From Desulfovibrionaceae bacterium UBA3823 (lineage in GTDB: Bacteria; Desulfobacterota; Desulfovibrionia; Desulfovibrionales; Desulfovibrionaceae), in NCBI GenBank assembly GCA_002369295.1, contig DFDR01000218.1, forward strand, positions 1-12,223: a stretch of DNA of 12,223 nucleotides, given 5' to 3'. Each line of letters starts with the position of its first letter. Positions within the stretch are counted from its first letter, which is position 1. The position numbers and the translations under genes were made by a program. Under the pieces are notes generated by a model. That model ran no database searches, had not been told where the DNA came from, and saw only the letters and a list, made by a program, of their open reading frames with translations. Positions 1 to 7,360 of the stretch are shown here, in pieces.

Positions 1-1
1 C

Positions 2-25
2 GACATCTACACCGCGGCCCTCTAG
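2..25 (+). CDS. C-terminal tail of an upstream gene (partial)
   Basis: The first bases read as seven in-frame codons, D-I-Y-T-A-A-L, then a TAG stop. The codons are GC-ending, as in the genes that follow, and a strong intrinsic terminator lies 56 bases downstream, as expected after a gene end. Seven residues cannot identify the product. The frame is inferred from codon style and context only. Confidence 0.45.
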   Translation, partial: DIYTAAL

Positions 26-81
26 CCGTCAGCGTGCGGAATGCGGGCCTGCCCCGCTCCGCCTAACGCCTAAGCCATCCC

Positions 82-112
82 GGGAGGAGGGAACACCCCT
101 CCTCCCTTTTTT
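82..112 (+). terminator. Intrinsic terminator of the upstream gene
   Basis: A perfect 10-base-pair GC-rich stem (82-91 with 97-106), a five-base loop and a run of six T form a classical Rho-independent terminator. It separates the upstream gene from the mogA-like gene. Confidence 0.9.
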
Positions 113-145
113 GCGCCCTGCCCCCGCCGACCCGCGCGGCCCCGC

Positions 146-175
146 TTGGCAGGGTTCTTTCTTCAATGCTACAAG
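146..175 (+). promoter_or_regulatory. Candidate sigma-70 promoter for the mogA-like gene
   Basis: TTGGCA (146-151) stands 18 bases before TACAAG (170-175), which is preceded by TG plus one base as in an extended -10. It lies between the upstream terminator and the gene, leaving a leader of about 60 bases. The TTGGCAGGG stretch also resembles a sigma-54 -24 element, but the matching -12 reads TTTC instead of TTGC, so sigma-70 is preferred. This is a motif match only. Confidence 0.35.
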
Positions 176-241
176 GAGGGCAAGGCCGCCTGCGCCCCTG
201 GCGCCAGCGCGGCACGCAACCTCCAGCACAAGGGGGCATCC

Positions 242-1039
242 ATGCTCACCGTCCAGTTGAAGGCCTGCCCTGCGGGATCCACCATGCCGCTCGCGGCCGA
301 CAAGCTTGCGGGAACGGCGGCCCACACCCTCGCCCCGCTGCGTCAGGGTTCGGCCTGTCCGCCTTCGGCGCTCCCCCTCATGCCCGTCGGCACGGGCCTC
401 TACGACGAATCGGGCACGGAGCTGCTCCGGGTGACCGGCCACGCCTTCCTGCCGTCCCGGACCGGCATCCACAGCCTGCTCTGCCCGCTGACGACGGCCT
501 GCGTGGACCTGCCGGTCGGCGCCATCGACCTAACGCCCCTCAAGAACGGCGTGGCGCTGGCCTGGGTGACCCTCTCCGACAAGGGCTACTGCGGCCTGCG
601 CGAGGACGCCAGCGGTCCCGCCATCGAGGAGATGGTGCGCCAGAACCTCGGCCTGTGCTACGCTCAGGGCTTCCTCCTGCCCGACAGCCGCAACGCCCTG
701 CGGGGGCTTTTGACAAGCCTCGCCCTGGTCGAGGGCTACGACCTCATCGTCACCACGGGCGGCACCGGCGTGGCGCCGAGGGACGTGACCCCCGAGGCCA
801 CGAAGCTCGTCCTCGACTACCCCCTGCCCGGCTTCGTCCAGGCCATGATGCAGGCGAGCCTTGCCAAGACGCCCAAGGGCGCCATCTCAAGGGCCATGGC
901 CGGCGTCGTCGGCCAGAGCATCGTCGTCAACCTGCCGGGCAGCCGCAAGGCCGTGGCCGAAAACCTCGAGGCCATCCTGCCGGCCCTTGGCCACGCCCTG
1001 GACAAGCTGCGCGGCGATCCCGCCGACTGCGGCGCCTAG
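242..1039 (+). CDS. mogA: MogA-type molybdopterin adenylyltransferase with N-terminal extension
   Basis: This 265-residue protein has a MogA/MoaB domain in its last 165 residues or so. MogA adenylates molybdopterin with ATP so that molybdenum or tungsten can be inserted, in the cytoplasm. Visible motifs are VTLSDKG (109-115), TTGGTG (171-176) followed by PRDVTPEAT (179-187), an MPT-domain PKGAISRA stretch (211-218) and NLPGS (230-234). All of these line up with E. coli MogA. Residues 1-100 are not part of the usual 190-residue family and I do not recognise them; they contain several cysteines but no clear motif. The ATG at 242 is chosen because AAGGGGG sits five bases upstream; the frame stays open to a TTG at 146 that has no such support. 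It is a single gene between a terminator and the metY leader. Sulfate reducers use Mo/W enzymes such as formate dehydrogenases, which fits. Assignment of the C-terminal domain is firm; exact activity (MogA or MoaB-like) is inferred. Confidence 0.85.
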   Translation: MLTVQLKACPAGSTMPLAADKLAGTAAHTLAPLRQGSACPPSALPLMPVGTGLYDESGTELLRVTGHAFLPSRTGIHSLLCPLTTACVDLPVGAIDLTPLKNGVALAWVTLSDKGYCGLREDASGPAIEEMVRQNLGLCYAQGFLLPDSRNALRGLLTSLALVEGYDLIVTTGGTGVAPRDVTPEATKLVLDYPLPGFVQAMMQASLAKTPKGAISRAMAGVVGQSIVVNLPGSRKAVAENLEAILPALGHALDKLRGDPADCGA

Positions 1040-1069
1040 CCGGAACGCCCCAGACAGGCCAAAAAGCCC

Positions 1070-1099
1070 TTGACGGGCCAAGGCTCTGCGGTAGAGAAT
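1070..1099 (+). promoter_or_regulatory. Candidate promoter for metY
   Basis: TTGACG (1070-1075) precedes TAGAGA (16-base spacer) or GAGAAT (1094-1099, 18-base spacer). It lies 30 bases after the mogA stop and would give a metY leader of roughly 125 bases. The -35 is good and the -10 is poor. No terminator was seen between mogA and this site, so read-through from mogA is also possible. Confidence 0.4.
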
Positions 1100-1145
1100 G
1101 CGTCCTTTCACGAACGCTGGCAGGCCCACGGCCTCCACGCCCAGC

Positions 1146-1177
1146 GCCGGTGCAGGGACGCTCTTCCTGCGTCCGGC
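1146..1177 (+). promoter_or_regulatory. Imperfect hairpin in the metY leader
   Basis: GCCGG-T-GCAGG (1146-1156) can pair with CCTGC-GT-CCGGC (1166-1177), leaving a small bulge and a nine-base loop. No T-run follows, so it is not a terminator. I do not recognise a SAM riboswitch or T-box core here. A regulatory role is only a possibility. Confidence 0.2.
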
Positions 1178-1229
1178 AGCAACACTGAGAACGGCGCCCG
1201 CCTGCGGGAACGCGCCTGAGGAACGACAG

Positions 1230-2495
1230 ATGAAGCTCGAATCGCAATGCATCCACGCCGGCTACGAGCCCAAGAACGGCGAGCCGTGCGCCCTGCCCAT
1301 AGCCCAGTCCACCACCTTCCGCTACACCTCCACAGCCGAAGTGGCCAAGCTCTTCGACCTGACCGAGGCCGGCTTCTTCTATACGCGGCTCGGCAACCCC
1401 ACCGTGGACGCGGTCGAGCGCAAGGTGGCCGAACTTGAAGGCGGCGTCGGCGCCCTTGCCACCTCCTCCGGCCAGGCAGCCACGCTGACGGCCATCCTCG
1501 CCATCTGCAAGGCGGGCGACCACATCGTGGCGAGCTCCTCCATCTACGGCGGCACCTTCAACCTGCTCGGCGTCACCCTCAGGCGCTTCGGCATCGACGT
1601 CACCTTCGTGGACCAGAACGCTTCCAGCGAGGAACTGGAGAAGGCCTTCCGTCCCGGCACCAAGTGCGTCTTCGGCGAAACCATCGCCAACCCCGCCCTC
1701 ACGGTCTTCGACATCGAGCGCTTCGCGAAGCTCGCCCACGCCCGCAAGGTTCCGCTCATCGTGGACAACACCTTCGCCACGCCCTACCTCTGCCGGCCCT
1801 TCGAATGGGGCGCCGACATCGTCGTGCACTCCACCACCAAGTATCTGGACGGCCATGCCGTGCAGGTGGGCGGCATGATCGTCGACAGCGGCAATTTCGA
1901 CTGGACCAGCGGCAATTTCCCCGAATTCACCGAACCCGACGACTCCTACCACGGCACGGTCTACGTCAGGGACTTCGGCAAGGCGGCCTTCATCGTCAAG
2001 GCCCGCGTCCAGATCATGCGCGATCTGGGCTGCTGCCAGACCGCCCAGGGCGCCTTCTACGTCAACCTCGGCATCCAGACCCTGCCCGTGCGCATGGAGC
2101 GCCACTGCAGGAACGCCGAAAAGGTGGCCGCCTTCCTGGAAAGCCATCCGAAGATCGAGTTCGTGAACTACCCGGGCCTTGCGTCCAGTCCCGAGCACGC
2201 CCTGGCCCAGAAGTACCTGCCGAAGGGCGTCGCCGGCGTCATCTCCTTCTCCCTCAAGGGCGGCCGCGAGGCCGGAGCGCGCTTCATCGACTCCCTCAAG
2301 ATGATCACGCTCGAGGTCCACGTTGCCGACATTCGCACCTGCGTGCTCCATCCGGCCTCCTCGACGCACCGCCAGCTCACCGACGAGCAGCTCGTCGACT
2401 GCGGCATCACGCCAGGCATGGTGCGCCTTTCCGTCGGTCTGGAAGATCCCGACGACATCATCGGCGATCTCGAGCAGGCCATAGCCAAGGCCTAG
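1230..2495 (+). CDS. metY: O-acetylhomoserine sulfhydrylase (PLP enzyme)
   Basis: This 421-residue cytoplasmic enzyme belongs to the Cys/Met metabolism PLP family. It would join O-acetylhomoserine with sulfide to give homocysteine, the direct route to methionine in sulfide-rich cells. Visible features are FFYTRLGNPT (49-58), the SSGQA phosphate-binding stretch (79-83), D179 in VDNTFATPYL, the PLP lysine K204 in HSTTKYLDGH, the insertion SGNFPEFTEPD (227-237) typical of MetY over shorter cystathionine enzymes, HPASSTHRQL (374-383) and R399 in GMVRLSVGLED. Length fits the family (about 420-430). The ATG at 1230 is preceded by GAGGA nine bases upstream; the frame is open further upstream, but that part lacks family character. 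It leads a probable transcription unit with the fabF-like gene 55 bases on. A methionine gamma-lyase is the main alternative and is less likely given the insertion. Confidence 0.9.
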   Translation: MKLESQCIHAGYEPKNGEPCALPIAQSTTFRYTSTAEVAKLFDLTEAGFFYTRLGNPTVDAVERKVAELEGGVGALATSSGQAATLTAILAICKAGDHIVASSSIYGGTFNLLGVTLRRFGIDVTFVDQNASSEELEKAFRPGTKCVFGETIANPALTVFDIERFAKLAHARKVPLIVDNTFATPYLCRPFEWGADIVVHSTTKYLDGHAVQVGGMIVDSGNFDWTSGNFPEFTEPDDSYHGTVYVRDFGKAAFIVKARVQIMRDLGCCQTAQGAFYVNLGIQTLPVRMERHCRNAEKVAAFLESHPKIEFVNYPGLASSPEHALAQKYLPKGVAGVISFSLKGGREAGARFIDSLKMITLEVHVADIRTCVLHPASSTHRQLTDEQLVDCGITPGMVRLSVGLEDPDDIIGDLEQAIAKA

Positions 2496-2502
2496 ACATC
2501 CA

Positions 2503-2537
2503 GGCGCCGGACGACGCTCCCGGAGCGCTCCGGCGCC
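2503..2537 (+). promoter_or_regulatory. Strong hairpin between metY and the fabF-like gene
   Basis: A perfect 9-base-pair outer stem (2503-2511 with 2529-2537) encloses a second 5-base-pair stem (2515-2519 with 2523-2527) and a three-base loop. It begins seven bases after the metY stop and ends 13 bases before the next start codon. There is no T-run after it, so it is not an intrinsic terminator. Possible roles are RNA end protection, a transcription pause or control of ribosome access to the fabF start. The pairing is seen; the role is inferred. Confidence 0.5.
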
Positions 2538-2550
2538 GGTCAAACAGCAT

Positions 2551-3798
2551 ATGCCTAACACCACTCTGGTCATCACCGGCATGGGGGCCGTCACCCCCGT
2601 CGGCATCGGCTGCGATGCCTACTGGCAGTCCCTCGTCGAAGGGCGCTGCGGCGTCGGCACCGTCACCCGCTTCGATCCCGCAGGCGCTCCGGTCCGCATC
2701 GCAGCCGAAGTGCACGGCCTTGTCCTCAGCGAAGAGGTGTCCAAGACGCTCGGCCGCAACATGGACCTCTTCTCCCAGTTCGCCTTTGCGGCCGCCGAGG
2801 AGGCCCTGGAGGACGCTGGCATCAGGCCCGGCTTCAACCCGGAGCGCACGGGCGTCGTCATGGGCACGGCCCTCGACGGCATGGCGCTTCTGGCAGACAC
2901 CCAGGCCAGGCTTGCGCAGGGCGAGATCCACAAGGCCAGCCCCAGGCTCGTGCCCATGGTGCTCGGGAACATGGCGGCCTGCCTCATCGCCATGCGCTAC
3001 GGCTTCCACGGCGCCAGCCTCACCGTCAACACCGCCTGCTCCTCAGGCGGCGACGCCATCATGACGGCGGCCATGCTCCTGCGATCAGGCGAGCTCGACT
3101 GCGTCGTCTGCGCAGCCGGCGAATCGGCCGTGAATCCGGTCATCATGCAGAGCCTTGCCCAGGCCAAGGCCCTCTCGCGCAACAACGCCGATCCTGCCCA
3201 CGCCTGCCGGCCCTTCGATCTCGCCCGCGACGGCTTCGTCATCGGCGAAGGCGGAGGCTGCATCGTGCTCGAAACCGAAGAGCACGCGCACTGGCGCCAC
3301 GCCAGACCCTACGCCGTCCTGGCCGGCTGCGCCAACACCCACGACGCCTACCACATCACCTCCCCCAGGCCCGACGGCGGCGGCGCGGCCGAATGCATGC
3401 GCCTGGCGCTTCGGCAGGCAAGGCTCCTGCCGTCAGACATAGGCTACGTCAACGCCCACGGCACCTCGACCCATGCCGGCGACGTGGCGGAGACGGCCGC
3501 CATCCACGGCGTCTTCGGCAACGGGGACGGCGCTCCGCCCATCAGCTCTACCAAGGGAGCCACGGGGCACCTCATGGGCGCCGGCGGCATCACCGAAGTC
3601 ATCGCCTGCATCAAGGCCATGCAGACGGGGCTTCTGCCGCCCAACATCAACTACGACCAGCCCGATCCCGAGTGCCAGCTGAACATCGTCGCCAACGAGG
3701 CCCGCGAAGCGGGCATCTTCTGCGCCATGTCCAACTCCCTCGGCTTCGGCGGCCAGAATTCCAGCATCGTCGTGGCGCGCAGGCCCGGCTGCCGCTAG
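2551..3798 (+). CDS. fabF: 3-oxoacyl-[ACP] synthase II (FabF-like)
   Basis: This 415-residue cytoplasmic condensing enzyme elongates acyl chains by decarboxylative condensation with malonyl-ACP. The catalytic triad falls at C163 (NTACSSG), H303 (NAHGTST) and H340 (KGATGHLMGAGG, with K335), the same numbers as in E. coli FabF. Also present are the N-terminal VITGMGAVTPVG (7-18), PFDLARDGFVIGEGGG (221-236), DAYHIT (265-270) and SNSLGFGGQN (394-403). Length is normal. The ATG at 2551 starts directly at the conserved N-terminus, but no clear Shine-Dalgarno precedes it, and a hairpin ends 13 bases upstream, so coupling to metY translation is likely. No acyl carrier, FabD, FabG or FabZ gene is beside it, so it may be a paralogue working with ACP made elsewhere. 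AGG arginine codons are common, suggesting moderate expression. The KS fold is certain; housekeeping versus special substrate is open. Confidence 0.9.
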   Translation: MPNTTLVITGMGAVTPVGIGCDAYWQSLVEGRCGVGTVTRFDPAGAPVRIAAEVHGLVLSEEVSKTLGRNMDLFSQFAFAAAEEALEDAGIRPGFNPERTGVVMGTALDGMALLADTQARLAQGEIHKASPRLVPMVLGNMAACLIAMRYGFHGASLTVNTACSSGGDAIMTAAMLLRSGELDCVVCAAGESAVNPVIMQSLAQAKALSRNNADPAHACRPFDLARDGFVIGEGGGCIVLETEEHAHWRHARPYAVLAGCANTHDAYHITSPRPDGGGAAECMRLALRQARLLPSDIGYVNAHGTSTHAGDVAETAAIHGVFGNGDGAPPISSTKGATGHLMGAGGITEVIACIKAMQTGLLPPNINYDQPDPECQLNIVANEAREAGIFCAMSNSLGFGGQNSSIVVARRPGCR

Positions 3799-3817
3799 AC
3801 CAGCTCTGTCAGCAGCC

Positions 3818-4495
3818 ATGACCCGCCGCATCTACTTCATCCGCCACGGCGAAACCGACTGGAACCAGGCCGGGCGCTTCCAGGGGCGCACCGACGTGCC
3901 CCTCAACGCCCGCGGACGCGCCCAGGCGGCCCGAAGCGCCCTCTGCATCAGGGAGTACTTCCGGATCGCCGGCCTTCCTCTGCACTTTGCAGGCCTCGCT
4001 GCCTCCCCGCTTTCCAGAGCCGTGGAAACGGCCGCCATCGCAGCCTCGGCTCTGGGCGGAAGCGCCTGCGGCCTGCCTGATGCTCCGGAGGGGATAGCGC
4101 TGGACGAACGCCTGCAGGAGCAGGACTACGGCCTCTGGGAGGGTCTTGCCAGAGACCAGATCGAGGCGCGCTTCCCCGGCGAGTGGAACATCCGCTTCGC
4201 CGATGCGCCCCGCTTCCAGGCCCCTGGCGGGGAGTCCATGGAAGCCGTGCGCGCCAGAGTGGCGGCCTGCGTCGCGGAGCTTGACGACGGGGTTCTGGCC
4301 GCAGGCCACTTCGGCACGGCCTACGCCCTCCTGCTCGGCTACTCGGACAGCCCCCGGGACATTCCCCGCATCAGCCAGGAGGCGCTCTACGTCTTCGAAG
4401 AGCGCCGCGTTCTCGAGGCCAGCGTCGCGCATCCCCAGGGACGGGTGATAGCAGCCTGCTCCTGGAACGCCCTTGCCGGTCCCGGACATGCCTGA
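3818..4495 (+). CDS. Histidine phosphatase / phosphoglycerate mutase-like protein
   Basis: This 225-residue cytoplasmic protein belongs to histidine phosphatase branch 1. The RHGE catalytic motif at 9-12 carries the phospho-accepting H10. QGRTDVPLNARGRAQA (22-37) is the usual second block, SPLSRAVETA (63-72) supplies R67, E101 in LQEQDYGLWEG is the likely acid residue, and H164 in LAAGHFGT is the second histidine. No signal peptide is seen. Family members include GpmB-like phosphatases, CobC (alpha-ribazole phosphatase) and sugar-phosphate phosphatases, and sequence alone does not decide the substrate. It starts 19 bases after the fabF-like stop with no obvious Shine-Dalgarno, which suggests translational coupling. 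No cobalamin gene is nearby to favour CobC. It is probably the last gene of the metY unit. Confidence 0.85.
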   Translation: MTRRIYFIRHGETDWNQAGRFQGRTDVPLNARGRAQAARSALCIREYFRIAGLPLHFAGLAASPLSRAVETAAIAASALGGSACGLPDAPEGIALDERLQEQDYGLWEGLARDQIEARFPGEWNIRFADAPRFQAPGGESMEAVRARVAACVAELDDGVLAAGHFGTAYALLLGYSDSPRDIPRISQEALYVFEERRVLEASVAHPQGRVIAACSWNALAGPGHA

Positions 4496-4616
4496 AGCCA
4501 GTCCCTTTTTTTCCGCAGACCTAAAGCCCTCGGTGAAACAACCGAAAAAGGGTGAATGAGGAACAGCTTCGTTGCCGTCTCCCGGGCCAAAGCGCCGAAA
4601 CGCCGAACGACCAGGT

Positions 4617-4645
4617 TTGACACCTTCTTCCTGCGGCGGTAGGGT
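4617..4645 (+). promoter_or_regulatory. Candidate promoter for the tolC-family gene
   Basis: A perfect -35 hexamer TTGACA (4617-4622) is followed after 17 bases by TAGGGT (4640-4645). The -10 is weak, so an activator may be needed. It would give a leader of about 65 bases. The rest of the 222-base gap holds only short weak inverted repeats. Confidence 0.5.
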
Positions 4646-4717
4646 GTGCAGCACGCCCCCCTCGGCTGTTCAGCCAATCTCACTCAAGTTCATCAACCAT
4701 TCTGAAAGCGGTTTGCC

Positions 4718-6127
4718 ATGAAAGCAACAGCTCTTATCCTTGCGACTCTCCTGCTGGCCCCCCTGCCAGTCCAGGCAGAACGGCTGGAAAACAAGCACTT
4801 CCCGCCCCCGCCGGCACCCGGAGCGCATATCAAGGTAGAGGATACGGTTTACGGCGTGATGCGCATGCACAGGACCCTGCGCGGCATCCAGGAAAACCGC
4901 AACGTACTAGAACACGAACTTGACCGTGCCCGTGCGGGCTTCGGCCCGAGAGTCGATGTCGAGGCCGCCACCGGCTGGGGCATGCTCAGCGACTCCTCTA
5001 CCCGCGCCTACGATCTCGACGACCAGTACTGGGGCCAGGTGCGCCTCTCCGCCAAGCTCGTCCAGCCCATCTGGGACGGCTTCGCCACCAGAAGCCGCGT
5101 CCGCGCGGCCCAGGCCACGCTCGACTCCGTGAAGCACCGCGTCTTCGACAACGCCACATCCCTCTCCCTCGACGGCATCATCGCGCATATCAACCTGCTG
5201 CGCTGCCGCCACCTCCTGCAGCTGGCCCAGGACAACGTGGAGATCCACAAGAAGATTCTCGCCCAGTCCGAAGACCGCGCCAGCGTGGGCGCCGACACCA
5301 AGGCCGACGAAAGCCAGGCCCAGTCCCGCTACCAGCGCGCCATGTCCACGCTCGAGGAATTCAAGGACAACCTGCGCGTGGCCGAGGACACCTACACCCG
5401 CCTCACCGGCCTGTCCGCCGATTCCCGGCTCGAGCCCGTGAGCATGCCGCCCGTGATCTACAAGGACACCAAGGTGCTCTTCGACGACGCCCTCAAGAGC
5501 AATCCCAAGCTCGAGGCGTACATGAAGGACATCAAGGTCCAGACGGCCAACCGCGAGCTCTCCCGCGCGGCCTTCTTCCCGACCATCAACTTCGAGGCCG
5601 GCCCCAGCTACACCGACCGCGCCGGCGGCACCGACCGCTGGACCTACAGCTTCGACGTGCTCTTCACCCTGCGCTGGAACATCTTCAACTCCGGCGCGGA
5701 CGTTGCCGAGTACAAGGCCGGCTCGGCCCGCATACGCCAGGCCCGCCAGGTCTACTACAACTTCATCGACGATCTGAAGCTGGACATCGACACGACCTGG
5801 AGCAACTACCTCTCCGCCCAGGAGCAGTACAAGCACTACGCCCAGGCCATGGAATACAACAAGTTCACTCTCAACGCCTACAATGAGCAGTTCCTCATCG
5901 GACAGCGCACCCTCCTCGACGTGCTGGACTCCGAGAACGAGCTCTTCAACTCCTCCACGCAGGCCGAGACGGCCAAGAGCAACGTGCTCATCGGCGCCTG
6001 GCGCATGCTGGCCCTCTCCGGCGAGATGCTGCCCAAGATGAACATCGACTGCTCCGGCCTCGACAAGGCGCCGCCCGTGGATCCCGAAGACAGGCGCGAG
6101 GTCTTCGAGCCAGGCTGGTTCAACTAG
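4718..6127 (+). CDS. tolC: TolC-family outer-membrane efflux / type I secretion channel
   Basis: This 469-residue protein has a signal peptide (M1-A20, positive start, leucine-rich core, VQA cleavage site) and two TolC-type repeats. Each repeat has long coiled-coil helices rich in A, Q, E and K; the second begins near [28 protein letters not shown] is the classical family strand, and [16 protein letters not shown] near residues 395-410 is the conserved helix motif. It would form a trimeric outer-membrane channel with a periplasmic tunnel, serving type I secretion or drug efflux pumps. No inner-membrane transporter or membrane fusion protein is adjacent, so the partner is encoded elsewhere. 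The ATG at 4718 gives an intact signal peptide; the Shine-Dalgarno (GAAAG) is weak. The gene has its own candidate promoter and a strong terminator, so it is likely transcribed alone. The family is certain; the exported substrate cannot be told. Confidence 0.9.
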   Translation: MKATALILATLLLAPLPVQAERLENKHFPPPPAPGAHIKVEDTVYGVMRMHRTLRGIQENRNVLEHELDRARAGFGPRVDVEAATGWGMLSDSSTRAYDLDDQYWGQVRLSAKLVQPIWDGFATRSRVRAAQATLDSVKHRVFDNATSLSLDGIIAHINLLRCRHLLQLAQDNVEIHKKILAQSEDRASVGADTKADESQAQSRYQRAMSTLEEFKDNLRVAEDTYTRLTGLSADSRLEPVSMPPVIYKDTKVLFDDALKSNPKLEAYMKDIKVQTANRELSRAAFFPTINFEAGPSYTDRAGGTDRWTYSFDVLFTLRWNIFNSGADVAEYKAGSARIRQARQVYYNFIDDLKLDIDTTWSNYLSAQEQYKHYAQAMEYNKFTLNAYNEQFLIGQRTLLDVLDSENELFNSSTQAETAKSNVLIGAWRMLALSGEMLPKMNIDCSGLDKAPPVDPEDRREVFEPGWFN

Positions 6128-6157
6128 ACGCCCGTGGCATCCTTTCAGAACGCACCG

Positions 6158-6185
6158 GGGCGGGTCCTTGACCCGCCCTTTTTTT
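6158..6185 (+). terminator. Intrinsic terminator of the tolC-family gene
   Basis: GGGCGGGT (6158-6165) pairs perfectly with ACCCGCCC (6171-6178) around a five-base loop, followed by seven T. It lies 30 bases after the stop codon and insulates the hydrogenase promoter from read-through. Confidence 0.92.
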
Positions 6186-6187
6186 GT

Positions 6188-6216
6188 CCGCAGGCCTCGG
6201 CCGGACAGGCCTGCGG
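6188..6216 (+). repeat. Perfect 10-bp inverted repeat upstream of hynB
   Basis: CCGCAGGCCT (6188-6197) and AGGCCTGCGG (6207-6216) are exact complements around a nine-base spacer. The repeat starts three bases after the T-run of the preceding terminator and has no T-run of its own. It lies about 28 bases before the candidate -35 of the hydrogenase genes, a fitting place for an operator. It could equally be a back-up RNA hairpin. Confidence 0.55.
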
Positions 6217-6243
6217 GAACCCCTTGCCGTCTGCGTATCCGTG

Positions 6244-6272
6244 TTGACCTTGAATCTTTTCAGCGGTACGCT
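6244..6272 (+). promoter_or_regulatory. Candidate promoter of the hydrogenase genes
   Basis: TTGACC (6244-6249) and TACGCT (6267-6272) are spaced by exactly 17 bases. The start would leave a leader of about 120 bases before hynB. I looked for a sigma-54 -24/-12 pair in 6186-6401 and found none with correct spacing. The leader holds a GATCAGGATCAG direct repeat near 6346-6357 but no structure I can name. Confidence 0.45.
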
Positions 6273-6388
6273 AGCAGTAGTTCCGATTCTGACAACCAGG
6301 CAACTGCCTTGGAGGTCCGGCCCCTTGTGGGCAGGCGCTCCGGCAGATCAGGATCAGCACTGTTTGGCCAATCGCCACACACTTCTTC

Positions 6389-6394
6389 AGGAGG
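6389..6394 (+). promoter_or_regulatory. Ribosome binding site fixing the hynB start
   Basis: A full AGGAGG lies seven bases before the ATG at 6402. The reading frame is open upstream, but only this start has a strong ribosome site and gives a normal twin-arginine signal peptide. Confidence 0.85.
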
Positions 6395-6401
6395 CTCACA
6401 T

Positions 6402-7349
6402 ATGCGAATTGCCGTGGGACTCGGCAGGCAACGCGGAGAGAAAGAACTCGAGGCCAGCGGCGTCAACCGCCGTGACTTCATGAAGTTCTGCACCGCAGTG
6501 GCAGTCACCATGGGCTTCGGCCCTGCCTTTGCGACTGATGTTGCCGCCGCTCTGACTGGGAAACGCCCCTCTGTCGTCTACCTTCACGAAGCCGAATGCA
6601 CCGGCTGCTCCGAAGCGCTTCTGCGCACGGTCAACCCTCTCATCGGCCCCCTTATTCTTGACACCATATCCCTTGACTACCACGAGACCATCATGGCCGC
6701 GGCCGGCGAAGCCGCCGAAGCGGCCCTCGAGCAGGCCGTCTCCAATCCCGACGGATTCGTCTGCGTGGTCGAAGGCGCCATTCCCACTGCCGATAACGGC
6801 AAGTTCGGCTACATCGCGGGCCACACCATGCTCGAGACCGTCCGCCGCATCATTCCCAAAGCGAAGCTGACCGTCTGCATGGGCACCTGTTCCGCCTACG
6901 GCGGCGTGCAGGCCGCGAAACCCAATCCGACCCAGGCCAAGGGCGTCAACGAAGTGTGCGCCGACCTGGGCGTGAAGGCCGTCTGCATCCCCGGCTGTCC
7001 GCCCAACCCCCTCAACCTGGTCGGCACCCTCGTCGCCTACCTGACCGGCAAGCCCATCGAACTCGACGAGTACAACCGTCCGACCATGTTCTACGGCAAG
7101 ACCATCCACGAGCAGTGCGAGCGCAAGAAGCACTTCGACGCCGGCGAATTCGCCCCGTCCTTCAACTCCGAAGAAGCCCGCAACGGATGGTGTCTCTACG
7201 ACCTCGGCTGCAAGGGGCCGAGCACGTACAACAACTGTCCCAAGGCCCTCTTCAACCAGACCAACTGGCCTGTCGGCGCCGGCCATCCCTGCATCGGCTG
7301 CAGCGAGCCCGGGTTCTGGGATGAACTGAGTCCGTTCTACCAGAACTAG
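6402..7349 (+). CDS. hynB: Periplasmic [NiFe] hydrogenase small subunit, Tat-exported
   Basis: This 315-residue precursor carries the electron-relay subunit of the H2-oxidising hydrogenase. A Tat signal NRRDFMKF (22-29) and hydrophobic stretch lead to probable cleavage near A50/L51, where mature Desulfovibrio subunits begin. Fe-S ligands match D. gigas spacing: proximal C66, C69, C163, C199; distal H236, C239, C264, C270; medial C279, C297, C300. P290 (NWP) replaces a fourth medial cysteine, so the medial cluster should be [3Fe-4S]. The proximal motif is CTGC, not the CTCC of oxygen-tolerant enzymes, so the standard oxygen-sensitive type is expected. The C-terminus ends PFYQN with no membrane anchor, so the enzyme is a soluble periplasmic heterodimer, expected to pass electrons to cytochrome c3. 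The Tat signal exports both subunits together. hynA follows after 11 bases. Confidence 0.97.
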   Translation: MRIAVGLGRQRGEKELEASGVNRRDFMKFCTAVAVTMGFGPAFATDVAAALTGKRPSVVYLHEAECTGCSEALLRTVNPLIGPLILDTISLDYHETIMAAAGEAAEAALEQAVSNPDGFVCVVEGAIPTADNGKFGYIAGHTMLETVRRIIPKAKLTVCMGTCSAYGGVQAAKPNPTQAKGVNEVCADLGVKAVCIPGCPPNPLNLVGTLVAYLTGKPIELDEYNRPTMFYGKTIHEQCERKKHFDAGEFAPSFNSEEARNGWCLYDLGCKGPSTYNNCPKALFNQTNWPVGAGHPCIGCSEPGFWDELSPFYQN

Positions 7350-7360
7350 GAGGACCTACG

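Noticed and set aside
927..2606. Long open frame on the minus strand opposite mogA and metY
   Set aside because: It runs antisense to well-recognised genes, its translation is low-complexity (rich in G, A, V, D, E) and matches no family; such frames are common opposite GC-ending codons.
4484..4512. Possible terminator after the phosphatase gene (GGAC/GTCC stem and seven T)
   Set aside because: The T-run is good, but only a 4-base-pair stem with a 13-base loop can form, too weak to call an intrinsic terminator.
6376..6401. Possible sigma-54 site (TTTGGCCAATCGCC) before hynB
   Set aside because: A GG element is present, but no GC lies at the required distance, and the site overlaps the ribosome binding region.
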